DNA from: an uncultured Clostridiaceae bacterium
GTDB lineage: Bacteria > Bacillota > Clostridia > Lachnospirales > Lachnospiraceae
DNA: 5,307 nt
Direction: 5' to 3'
Assembly (NCBI GenBank): GCA_949948825.1
Contig: CATLIJ010000199.1
Location: 1 to 5,307, forward strand
Made by a program: the position numbers and the translations under genes. Below are positions 1 through 5,307 of this stretch, piece after piece. The number at the start of each line of letters is the position of its first letter. Within the stretch, counting starts at the first letter, position 1. The notes under the pieces were generated by a model. That model was not told the DNA's origin. It made no database searches and worked only from the letters and a program-made list of their open reading frames with translations.

Positions 1-65
1 TTGATTGCAATATTTATTTTTCACAAACATTCCCTTTTTATTTGTTTTTTGGTTAGGAACAGTCA

Positions 66-81
66 CGAAAAAAATTTTTCG
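66..81. repeat. A/T-rich imperfect palindrome upstream of the toxin promoter
   Basis: A short dyad, CGAAAAA-AA-TTTTTCG, lies immediately upstream of the proposed -35 element of the small toxin gene. The arms are seven bases with a two-base centre. It could be a curved A-tract or UP-like element, or an operator. The sequence alone cannot decide this, and such runs are common in A/T-rich intergenic DNA. Bases 1-65 before it are T-rich and hold no convincing gene. Confidence 0.3.
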
Positions 82-111
82 TTCAAATAATTTTGTTACC
101 GCCCCTATACT
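82..111 (+). promoter_or_regulatory. Predicted sigma-A promoter of the small toxin gene
   Basis: The -10 element is TATACT (106-111), one mismatch from TATAAT. A 4-of-6 -35 match, TTCAAA (82-87), lies 18 bases upstream. Transcription would start near 117-119, giving a leader of under 20 bases that consists almost only of the ribosome binding site. The toxin mRNA would then be about 190 bases long, ending at the terminator at 266-307. That is similar in size to the toxin RNA of the pAD1 par locus. Confidence 0.6.
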
Positions 112-126
112 GGCGACAGGAAGGGG

Positions 127-158
127 GTGTACCATATGGATATGCTTTCAGCTTTTAT
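127..158 (+). repeat. Direct repeat copy A, over the toxin start codon
   Basis: This copy begins with the 14-mer GTGTACCATATGGA (127-140), which overlaps the end of the Shine-Dalgarno and contains the ATG. It continues with CTTTCA (145-150) and CTTTTAT (152-158). Copy B at 308-337 repeats all three blocks in the same order. In the pAD1 par system, direct repeats in this position let the antisense RNA pair with the toxin translation start; the same role is inferred here. Confidence 0.85.
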
Positions 159-222
159 CCTTTCTGTATTGGCAAGTGTAGTTGCATACTACATATGCAA
201 GTGGTTAGATGGGAAGGAATAG
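136..222 (+). CDS. Small hydrophobic peptide, candidate type I (Fst-like) toxin
   Basis: This is a 28-residue peptide. It has a short N-terminus (MDML), one hydrophobic helix at about residues 4-20 (SAFILSVLASVVAYYI), and a charged tail CKWLDGKE. That architecture fits small membrane toxins of type I systems, whose overproduction damages the membrane. The W-L-D tail recalls the C-terminal end of Fst/Ldr-like peptides, although the proline typical of Fst is absent. ATG at 136 is chosen because AAGGGGGTG (121-129), one mismatch from the ideal Shine-Dalgarno, sits six bases upstream; the in-frame ATG at 142 is spaced too far. The gene has its own promoter, its own terminator and a convergent antisense promoter (349-377). 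The family assignment rests on layout rather than on a confident sequence match. It could instead be an ordinary small membrane protein. Confidence 0.72.
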   Translation: MDMLSAFILSVLASVVAYYICKWLDGKE

Positions 223-265
223 CAGTAGCCTGACCCAAACGGTTGACTTCTCCGCAAAAGAAGGA

Positions 266-307
266 GAACCCCCGAAGGTAGTAGCGTACCTTCGGGGGTT
301 CGTTTTT
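266..307. terminator. Strong intrinsic terminator shared by the toxin and antisense RNAs
   Basis: A perfect 15-base-pair stem joins 266-280 to 287-301, with the core CCCCCGAAGGTA pairing with TACCTTCGGGGG and a six-base loop, GTAGCG. On the plus strand the stem is followed by GTTTTTG (302-308). On the minus strand it is followed by TCCTTCTTTTG, which is U-rich enough to support termination in that direction too. The plus-strand use is clear; the bidirectional use is inferred from symmetry and from the promoter at 349-377. It may also be the first good terminator met by uvrA transcripts. Confidence 0.9.
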
Positions 308-337
308 GTGTACCATATGGACACTTTCAACTTTTAT
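308..337 (+). repeat. Direct repeat copy B, in the 5' part of the antisense RNA
   Basis: GTGTACCATATGGA (308-321) is identical to 127-140. CTTTCA (324-329) and CTTTTAT (331-337) follow, as in copy A. Relative to copy A there is a two-base deletion and a G-to-A change between the last two blocks; in the antisense RNA the latter becomes a U that can still wobble-pair with the toxin G. Read on the plus strand, the ATG here opens only a 12-codon frame ending in TAA at 351, without a ribosome binding site, so it is not a second toxin gene. The block also forms an imperfect palindrome (GTGT, CCATATGG, ACAC). Confidence 0.85.
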
Positions 338-348
338 TACCTGACGTC

Positions 349-377
349 ATTATAACGCATAAAATTGCCCATTTCAA
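349..377 (-). promoter_or_regulatory. Near-consensus promoter of the antisense antitoxin RNA
   Basis: On the minus strand, TTGAAA (377-372) and TATAAT (354-349) are separated by exactly 17 bases. The -10 is a perfect match and the -35 differs at one position. This is a better promoter than the toxin promoter at 82-111, as expected if an unstable antitoxin RNA is made in excess. The predicted start lies in or just after a perfect eight-base palindrome, TGACGTCA (342-349). No protein-coding frame starts downstream before the terminator at 266-301, so the promoter makes sense only for a short RNA. Confidence 0.8.
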
Positions 378-390
378 TATTTCTGATGAA

Positions 391-417
391 TTTTTGTTAC
401 ATTTCGTGAAACAAAAA
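391..417. repeat. 27-base near-perfect dyad between uvrA and the antitoxin promoter
   Basis: The arms TTTTTGTT (391-398) and AACAAAAA (410-417) pair fully. Inside them lies a possible CA/TG step with a mismatch, around a five-base loop. It sits 13 bases upstream of the antitoxin -35 and 36 bases after the uvrA stop codon. It is A/T-rich and lacks a U-tract after the 3' arm on either strand, so it is a poor intrinsic terminator. It might instead be a protein binding site acting on the antitoxin promoter, or a weak RNA hairpin in the uvrA 3' region. Confidence 0.5.
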
Positions 418-453
418 TATAACAGTTCCGACAAGAAACAAAAGTACATTAAA

Positions 454-3285
454 TTATCGCCGCGCCAAAATCTTCTTCACATACTTTCCTGTATACGACA
501 CCGGATTTTCAGCCACTTCCTCCGGCGTGCCTTTTGCAATCACGGTGCCGCCCCGATCACCGCCTTCCGGCCCAATGTCAATGAGATAATCCGCTGCCTT
601 AATCACATCCAGATTGTGTTCAATCACCACCACGGTATTGCCTCCATCTGACAGACGCCGCAGGATTTCCACCAGCTTATGAACATCCGCAAAGTGCAGC
701 CCGGTTGTAGGCTCATCCAGAATATAAATCGTCTTCCCAGTGCTGCGCCGGCTTAACTCTGTGGCAAGCTTTATCCTCTGTGCCTCTCCTCCGGACAATT
801 CTGTAGAAGGCTGTCCCAGCCGGATATAGGAAAGGCCCACATCATTTAAGGTGACAATCTTCCGGTAAATGGACGGAATATTTTCAAAAAATTTCGTAGC
901 CTCCTCCACGGTCATATTCAGCACATCATAAATACTCTTCCCCTTATATTTCACTTCCAGGGTTTCCCGGTTGTACCGCTTGCCGCCGCAGACCTCACAG
1001 GGTACATATACATCCGGCAGAAAATGCATCTCAATCTTCAGAATCCCGTCCCCGCTGCATGCCTCACACCGTCCGCCCTTTACATTAAAGCTGAAGCGCC
1101 CCTTGCTGTATCCCTTTGCCTTGGCATCTGACGTGGAAGCAAACAAATCCCGAATCAGATCAAACACTCCTGTATAGGTGGCTGGATTGGAACGGGGAGT
1201 CCTGCCAATGGGCGACTGGTCAATGGCAATCACCTTGTCCAGCTGCTCCACACCCTCCAGCTTCTTAAACCGGCCTGGAATCGTCCTGGCCCGGTTCAGC
1301 TTTTTGGCCAGGGATTTATAAAGAATCTCATTGACCAGAGAGCTTTTTCCGGAACCGGACACACCGGTCACACAGGTCATCACTCCAAGAGGAAATGACA
1401 CATCAATATTCTTAAGATTATTCTCAGCAGCGCCCCTGACTGTGAGATAACCAGAAGGGCTGCGCCGCTCCTTTGGCACAGGAATGGAGATTCTCCCGCT
1501 TAGATAAGCGCCGGTAACAGACCTCTCACAGCGAATAATCTCATCCACTGTGCCTGCTGCCACCACCTCTCCCCCATGCTCACCTGCCCCCGGACCAATA
1601 TCCACGATATAGTCTGCAGCCCGCATGGTGTCTTCGTCATGCTCTACCACCAGCACCGAATTGCCCAGATCCCGCAGATGAATCAGTGTGGCAAGAAGCT
1701 TGTCATTGTCCCTCTGATGAAGGCCAATGCTCGGTTCATCCAGAATATAAGCCACTCCCACCAGACCAGAGCCAATCTGCGTAGCCAGACGGATTCTCTG
1801 CGCCTCCCCTCCGGACAAGGTGCCTGTGGCCCTGGAAAGGGACAGATATTCCAGCCCTACATTCAAAAGGAAATCCAACCGGGCCTTGATCTCCTTTAAA
1901 ATCAAAGCGCCAATGGACTCCTGCATGGGAGTGAGGGAAAGCTTCTCCAGAAACTCCCGGTATGCAGTGATGGACAGCTCTGTGGCTTCATAAATATTCT
2001 TATCTCCTATGGTAACAGCCAAAGAGCTTTGCTTTAACCGCTGGCCTTTACATGCCTTGCAAGGAGTGATTCTCATATAAGTCTCATATTCCGCCTTAGA
2101 CGCTTCCGAAAAGGTCTCCTTATAACGCCGCTCCACATTCTGAAGCAGCCCTTCAAAGGCCACGTCATAAACCCCTTCTCCCCTCTGTCCCCGGTAATGG
2201 ACCTTTACCTCCCGGCCATTGGTTCCGTGAATCAGAACATCCTGAATCTCTTTGGGGTATTCCTCAAAGGGCGTATCCAGACTGAACTTATATTCCTCTG
2301 TCAATGCCTTTAAAATGGCGTGGGTAAAGCTGTTCCGGTCTGTACAGGACTGCCATCCCATCACTGCAATGGCTCCCTGGGAAATGCTTAAGGACTTGTC
2401 CGGAATCATCAGATCCTCATCAAACTCCATCTTGTATCCCAGTCCAAAGCAGTCCGGACAGGCGCCGAAGGGATTGTTAAAGGAAAAACTTCTCGGCTCC
2501 ACCTCATCAATGCTGATTCCGCAGTCCGGACAGGAAAAGCTCATGCTGAAATTGATCGGTTCTTTGTCCACCACATCCACAATCATCCGTCCGTCAGAAA
2601 GGTTCATAACCGTCTCAATGGAATCCGTCAGTCGCTTCTCAATGCCTTCCTTCACCACCAGACGGTCCACCACAATCTCAATATTATGCTTAATGTTCTT
2701 CTCCAGACGGATCTCCTCTGACAGCTCATACATATTCCCGTCCACCCGGACCCGCACATATCCCCCCCGCCTTGCCTGCTCCAGAAGCTTCACATGCTCT
2801 CCCTTGCGCCCCCGCACCACTGGAGCCAAAAGCTGAATCCGGGTCCGCTCCGGCAGCTCCAGAATCTGATCCACCATCTGGTCAATGGTCTGCTTCTTTA
2901 TCTCCCTTCCGCATTTGGGACAATGGGGAATCCCGATACGTGCATACAGAAGACGCATATAGTCATAGATCTCCGTCACAGTGCCTACTGTAGAACGGGG
3001 ATTCCGGTTGGTAGACTTCTGGTCAATGGAAATGGCAGGGGACAGTCCTTCAATGCTCTCCACATCCGGCTTCTCCATCTGTCCCAAAAACTGTCTGGCA
3101 TAAGAAGACAGGGACTCCATATATCTCCTCTGTCCTTCTGCATAAATCGTATCAAATGCCAGAGAAGACTTCCCGGATCCGCTTAACCCTGTCAATACCA
3201 CCAGCTCCCCCCGCGGAATATCCAGTGTAATATTCTTCAAATTGTGCTCATTGGCACCACGTATCTTGATATACTGCTTTGCCAT
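454..3285 (-). CDS. uvrA: UvrABC system protein A (excinuclease ABC subunit A)
   Basis: This is the damage-recognition ATPase of nucleotide excision repair. A UvrA dimer scans DNA with UvrB, loads UvrB at lesions and then leaves. The protein is 943 residues, the normal family length (about 940-957). It has two ABC ATPase modules. The first has Walker A GLSGSGKSS (33-41), signature LSGGEAQRIRLA (490-501), Walker B YILDEPS (513-519) and switch His549. The second has Walker A GVSGSGKSS (641-649), signature LSGGEAQRIKLA (830-841), Walker B YILDEPT (854-860) and His890. Zinc modules are formed by C252/C255/C276/C279 and C740/C743/C763/C766. Further CxxC pairs lie at 122/125 and 409/412. All key residues are intact. 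ATG at 3285 follows GAAAGG (3299-3294) with eight bases of spacing. The gene is divergent from the regulator at 3601, has no uvrB beside it in the window, and carries a LexA box at its promoter. Confidence 0.98.
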   Translation of the reverse strand: MAKQYIKIRGANEHNLKNITLDIPRGELVVLTGLSGSGKSSLAFDTIYAEGQRRYMESLSSYARQFLGQMEKPDVESIEGLSPAISIDQKSTNRNPRSTVGTVTEIYDYMRLLYARIGIPHCPKCGREIKKQTIDQMVDQILELPERTRIQLLAPVVRGRKGEHVKLLEQARRGGYVRVRVDGNMYELSEEIRLEKNIKHNIEIVVDRLVVKEGIEKRLTDSIETVMNLSDGRMIVDVVDKEPINFSMSFSCPDCGISIDEVEPRSFSFNNPFGACPDCFGLGYKMEFDEDLMIPDKSLSISQGAIAVMGWQSCTDRNSFTHAILKALTEEYKFSLDTPFEEYPKEIQDVLIHGTNGREVKVHYRGQRGEGVYDVAFEGLLQNVERRYKETFSEASKAEYETYMRITPCKACKGQRLKQSSLAVTIGDKNIYEATELSITAYREFLEKLSLTPMQESIGALILKEIKARLDFLLNVGLEYLSLSRATGTLSGGEAQRIRLATQIGSGLVGVAYILDEPSIGLHQRDNDKLLATLIHLRDLGNSVLVVEHDEDTMRAADYIVDIGPGAGEHGGEVVAAGTVDEIIRCERSVTGAYLSGRISIPVPKERRSPSGYLTVRGAAENNLKNIDVSFPLGVMTCVTGVSGSGKSSLVNEILYKSLAKKLNRARTIPGRFKKLEGVEQLDKVIAIDQSPIGRTPRSNPATYTGVFDLIRDLFASTSDAKAKGYSKGRFSFNVKGGRCEACSGDGILKIEMHFLPDVYVPCEVCGGKRYNRETLEVKYKGKSIYDVLNMTVEEATKFFENIPSIYRKIVTLNDVGLSYIRLGQPSTELSGGEAQRIKLATELSRRSTGKTIYILDEPTTGLHFADVHKLVEILRRLSDGGNTVVVIEHNLDVIKAADYLIDIGPEGGDRGGTVIAKGTPEEVAENPVSYTGKYVKKILARR

Positions 3286-3329
3286 GTTCTCAACCTTTCT
3301 TGCCGCTTCAAATGTATTTTCGTCCTACC

Positions 3330-3358
3330 ATTCTATCACACTATTTTAATTTTTGCAA
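3330..3358 (-). promoter_or_regulatory. Predicted uvrA promoter
   Basis: On the minus strand, TTGCAA (3358-3353) and TAGAAT (3335-3330) are 17 bases apart, and a TGA triplet before the -10 gives an extended -10 (TGN) motif. Transcription would start near 3323, about 38 bases before the uvrA ATG. The -35 shares three bases with the LexA box at 3356-3369, so bound LexA should block RNA polymerase. Confidence 0.75.
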
Positions 3359-3369
3359 ACATTCGTTCG
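3356..3369 (-). promoter_or_regulatory. LexA (DinR) SOS box of uvrA
   Basis: Read on the minus strand, the site is CGAACGAATGTTTG. It fits the Gram-positive LexA/DinR consensus CGAACRNRYGTTYG at every defined position. It overlaps the uvrA -35 element, the usual place for repression. uvrA is a known SOS gene in Bacillus, which supports the call. The site is also about 100 bases upstream of the divergent regulator promoter (3467-3495), probably too far to repress that promoter directly. Confidence 0.88.
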
Positions 3370-3466
3370 GTTTTTTTGACCGTTTTTCCCATAACACACA
3401 TGAGATATCAGACTTTCTTTCTTTTGTCAACTACCAATTTTGCACCATCCTATTCATTTTTCGTAT

Positions 3467-3495
3467 TAGAAACCATCCTGTCTTTCGGTTATAAT
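3467..3495 (+). promoter_or_regulatory. Predicted promoter of the LytTR response regulator operon
   Basis: A perfect -10 TATAAT (3490-3495) is preceded at 17 bases by TAGAAA (3467-3472), a 4-of-6 -35. Transcription would start near 3502, leaving an untranslated leader of about 100 bases before the ATG at 3601. The weak -35 hints that an activator may help. No clear pair of LytTR-type binding repeats could be identified upstream. Confidence 0.6.
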
Positions 3496-3600
3496 GTTAT
3501 TATTCACAGAGGGAGAGCTTCTTGCCCATCTTCAACAGACAAGAAAATATCCCCGTCTGAACGATTACATTTATAGTGAAAAACGAAAGGAATATCCCTT

Positions 3601-4350
3601 ATGGAATTTGCAATTGTAGACGATGTAAAGCATGACTGCCACCGTCTGGAGCAAATGGTTGTTGAATTTTTAGATACCTGGCAGATCTCCTGTCCGGTTT
3701 CTACTTTTGTAAACGGAAAACAATTTCTGGAAAACTTCACCCCGGACCGATACGAGGCAGTGTTTCTGGATATTTGTATGGAGGACATCTCTGGTATGGA
3801 GGTTGCCCATAAGCTTCGCCAGCAATTCTCCCATACAAAAATTGTATTTACCACCTCAGAAGAAAGCTATGCCTTAGAGGGATATCGGGTCCAGGCGCTG
3901 GATTATCTGATCAAGCCCATTCAGCCGGATCAGGTAAACGCTGTTATGGAACGCATTCTCGGCAGCCAGGGTTCCCGGCATTTTATTGGAATCAAAGAAA
4001 ACCGGGTAAACCGCCAGATTCTGCTGGAGGATATTTTATATGTCCGCTCCATTGGACATTTCCTGGAAATTTATCTGGACAACCAGGAAATGTGCCGTTC
4101 CTATATGACTCTCAACAGTCTTTTGGATCAGATTCATGCTTTTGCAAAGGAGAAGCACTCGATCTTAAGCCTTCAATTTCCAGTCTGCTGCCGCGGGTAT
4201 GTGGTCAACCTGGAAAAAGTGCAGCTTATGGAACAGGAGCATCTTCTTTTGAAACACAATATCACCATTCCAATCAGCCGCCCCAGGCGCAAGGAAATGC
4301 AGAAAATTTATGCGGACTACATTTTTGCCCGCACCCGAAACAAAAGGTAA
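3601..4350 (+). CDS. LytTR-family (AgrA/LytR-type) response regulator
   Basis: This is a 249-residue cytoplasmic transcription regulator of a two-component system. Residues 1-120 form a receiver domain: acidic pair D7/D8, phosphoacceptor D57 in AVFLDICM, T84/T85 in VFTTS and K105 in LIKPI are the expected phosphorylation-site residues. Residues 126-243 form a LytTR DNA-binding domain, shown by the opening pattern DILYVRSIGHFLEIYL and the later RGYVVNLEKVQLM. The length matches AgrA/VirR-type regulators. ATG at 3601 follows GAAAGGA (3585-3591) at nine bases, and an in-frame stop at 3577 rules out an earlier start. It is followed after 23 bases by a GHKL sensor kinase, its likely phosphodonor. 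Target genes are unknown; autoregulation is common in the family but not shown here. No specific gene symbol is justified. Confidence 0.95.
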   Translation: MEFAIVDDVKHDCHRLEQMVVEFLDTWQISCPVSTFVNGKQFLENFTPDRYEAVFLDICMEDISGMEVAHKLRQQFSHTKIVFTTSEESYALEGYRVQALDYLIKPIQPDQVNAVMERILGSQGSRHFIGIKENRVNRQILLEDILYVRSIGHFLEIYLDNQEMCRSYMTLNSLLDQIHAFAKEKHSILSLQFPVCCRGYVVNLEKVQLMEQEHLLLKHNITIPISRPRRKEMQKIYADYIFARTRNKR

Positions 4351-4358
4351 GATGCCCC

Positions 4359-4366
4359 AAGGAGGT
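4359..4366 (+). promoter_or_regulatory. Ribosome binding site deciding the kinase start
   Basis: AAGGAGGT lies seven bases before ATG at 4374. A second ATG at 4369 is only two bases away and in another frame, so 4374 is the start. This frame stays open to the end of the window, which confirms the choice. Confidence 0.85.
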
Positions 4367-4373
4367 ATATGAT

Positions 4374-5307
4374 ATGTCCCCAGCCCTGGAAGCTGCACTG
4401 TATGAGCTTATGTCTACCCTTCCCTACCGGATTTTGGCCTATTATCCTTTGCTGGAGCATATGCGTTTTTCCAACAAAGCCACATGTGGTCTGGTCCTTA
4501 CTTCCCAGCTTATTCAGATGATTCTGGTTTATGGAATCACCCTGGCCGGATACCCGCCTCAGCTTCATCGGCTGCCTTCAGTAATCGTCTGTCTGGCTAC
4601 CTATCTGCTCTGCAGCAGGGCAGACTTTTCCCAAACTCTGTTTTTGTATATATTTGTGGCAGACTATCTGGCAATCTGCCGTGGAGCCGCCCATTTTGTC
4701 ATGGTAAGCTTTTCGCCTGAGTATCCAAATCTGTATTCCGTGGAGGCAGTAATCCCCCATATGGTGATTTTTCTTGCCACCCTGCCTTTTATGCTGAGAC
4801 TTTTTTTGCAGGCCCAGGAACAGATTTTCAGTATTCAGGCGCCAAAGCTTTGGAGGATTATCTGGCTGATACCTGCTGTCACCTCAATGATGTCCCTTAT
4901 TTATACATGGGAGCTGGACCCACAGCTCATCCGCAAACCAGCGTTTCTTCTGACCCGCATCTGCGGCCTGACCACAATGGTTTTGGTATACCATGTGCTG
5001 ATCAGCGCCCTGTCATCAATCCGCAGGCAGGTAACTGCTGAAGAGGAGGCAAAACAGAGAAAGCACATCATCATGGTTCAAAGAAACCAGTACAATCTTC
5101 TTCAAAAGCAGATTGAGGAAACCCGAACTGCCCGCCACGACCTGCGCCAGCATCTGAACCTGATTTCCTCCTATCTGGAAAGCGGAGACAATGAGGCTCT
5201 GAAGGAATACATCACCTTATATGGCAAAAAGCTTCCTCTGGAATCCAAAAAGGTATACAGCAATAATTACGCGGTCAATACCATTGTCTCCTATTATGCC
5301 CAGCAGG
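4374..5307 (+). CDS. GHKL-type membrane sensor histidine kinase, 3' end cut by the window
   Basis: An open frame of 311 codons runs off the right edge. The N-terminal 215 residues are strongly hydrophobic, with about six probable membrane segments (roughly 38-60, 67-80, 87-104, 124-146, 160-178 and 193-215), as in AgrC-like sensors. A charged, probably coiled-coil stretch (about 217-250, TAEEEAKQRK onward) leads to the phosphoacceptor helix RHDLRQHLNLISSYLESGD, with H255 as the likely phosphorylated histidine. The sequence NNYAVNTIVSYY (297-308) is the beginning of the GHKL ATPase domain with its N-box-like asparagines. The remaining ATP-binding G-boxes lie outside the window. The gene is co-transcribed with the LytTR regulator 23 bases upstream. 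The signal is unknown; no AgrB or AgrD homologue is seen in the window. Confidence 0.92.
   Translation, partial: MSPALEAALYELMSTLPYRILAYYPLLEHMRFSNKATCGLVLTSQLIQMILVYGITLAGYPPQLHRLPSVIVCLATYLLCSRADFSQTLFLYIFVADYLAICRGAAHFVMVSFSPEYPNLYSVEAVIPHMVIFLATLPFMLRLFLQAQEQIFSIQAPKLWRIIWLIPAVTSMMSLIYTWELDPQLIRKPAFLLTRICGLTTMVLVYHVLISALSSIRRQVTAEEEAKQRKHIIMVQRNQYNLLQKQIEETRTARHDLRQHLNLISSYLESGDNEALKEYITLYGKKLPLESKKVYSNNYAVNTIVSYYAQQ

Larger units (their letters stand above)
262..342 (-). ncRNA. Predicted antisense antitoxin RNA, convergent to the toxin
   Basis: A near-consensus minus-strand promoter at 349-377 should start transcription near 341-343. Reading leftwards, the RNA would contain the complement of repeat copy B (308-337) and then the terminator hairpin (266-301), giving roughly 75-85 bases. 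It has no open reading frame of note. It is complementary to the toxin mRNA at two places: fully at the shared 3' hairpin, and through the repeat at the toxin ribosome binding site and start codon (127-158). This is the same arrangement as RNA II and RNA I of the pAD1 par locus, where RNA II blocks fst translation. Start and end are estimates; expression is not shown. Confidence 0.68.

Noticed and set aside
1..31. A possible leftward gene start on the minus strand (ATG at 31 or GTG at 25, preceded by AAAAAGGG)
   Set aside because: Only about ten codons are inside the window, there is no clear promoter, and the region is A/T-rich enough for chance matches. It needs sequence to the left.
317..353. 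A second, degenerate toxin gene starting at the ATG of repeat copy B
   Set aside because: The frame is 12 codons, has no ribosome binding site and does not resemble the toxin after the repeat. A role of the repeat in antisense pairing explains it better.
2252..2836. Long plus-strand open frames inside uvrA
   Set aside because: They lie opposite a complete, strongly conserved uvrA, have no ribosome binding sites and give low-complexity Ser/Arg/Pro-rich products typical of antisense shadows.
3362..3387. Two weak LytTR-like half sites, TTCGTTCGG and ACCGTTTTT
   Set aside because: Each has one mismatch to the 9-base LytTR pattern, the spacing is about 17 rather than the usual 21-22 start to start, and the first is part of the LexA box.
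3368..3387. CGGT...ACCG hairpin followed by TTTTT, terminator-like on the plus strand
   Set aside because: The stem is only four base pairs and there is no plus-strand gene upstream to terminate.
3494..3619. A 41-codon plus-strand frame (starting MLLFTEGELL) between the promoter and the start of the response regulator
   Set aside because: Its ATG lies inside the predicted -10 element, it has no ribosome binding site, and it overlaps the true regulator start. It could be a leader peptide only if transcription begins further upstream, which nothing supports.
4745..4752. A third CCATATGG copy inside the kinase gene
   Set aside because: Only the eight-base palindrome matches; the flanks do not resemble the repeat at 127-158 or 308-337, so it is chance.

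Overview
The window looks like a chromosomal segment from a low-to-mid GC Gram-positive, most likely a member of the Clostridia such as a Lachnospiraceae relative. The reasons are a clostridial-type UvrA, strong AAGGAGG-like ribosome binding sites, sigma-A-type promoters, a Gram-positive (DinR-type) LexA box, and a LytTR regulator paired with a GHKL kinase. The genus is an inference; no rRNA or marker search was possible.

Layout. Bases 1-345 hold a compact module that I read as an Fst/par-like type I toxin-antitoxin locus. A plus-strand promoter (82-111) drives a 28-residue membrane peptide (136-222). A strong near-symmetric terminator follows (266-307). A near-consensus minus-strand promoter (349-377) would make a short antisense RNA (about 342 to 262) that converges on the same terminator. 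A 14-base exact direct repeat with a further matching tail covers the toxin start codon (127-158) and recurs at the 5' end of the antisense RNA (308-337), so the RNA could pair with the toxin start region.

Bases 454-3285 on the minus strand encode a complete UvrA, the damage-recognition ATPase of nucleotide excision repair. Its promoter (3330-3358) overlaps a LexA box (3356-3369) that fits the Gram-positive SOS consensus at every position, so uvrA should be SOS-induced. uvrA is alone on its transcript at its 5' end, without uvrB. No convincing terminator lies between its stop codon and the antitoxin promoter, so uvrA transcripts may run on through the antitoxin and end at the shared terminator.

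From about 3467 rightwards, a divergent plus-strand promoter serves a two-component operon. It contains a LytTR-family response regulator (3601-4350) and, 23 bases later, a GHKL-type membrane sensor kinase (4374 to beyond the window edge, C-terminal ATPase domain cut off). No autoinducer peptide or processing gene is visible, so the signal is unknown.

The most notable item is the small toxin-antitoxin module and its position directly downstream of an SOS-controlled repair gene transcribed in the same direction as the antitoxin.
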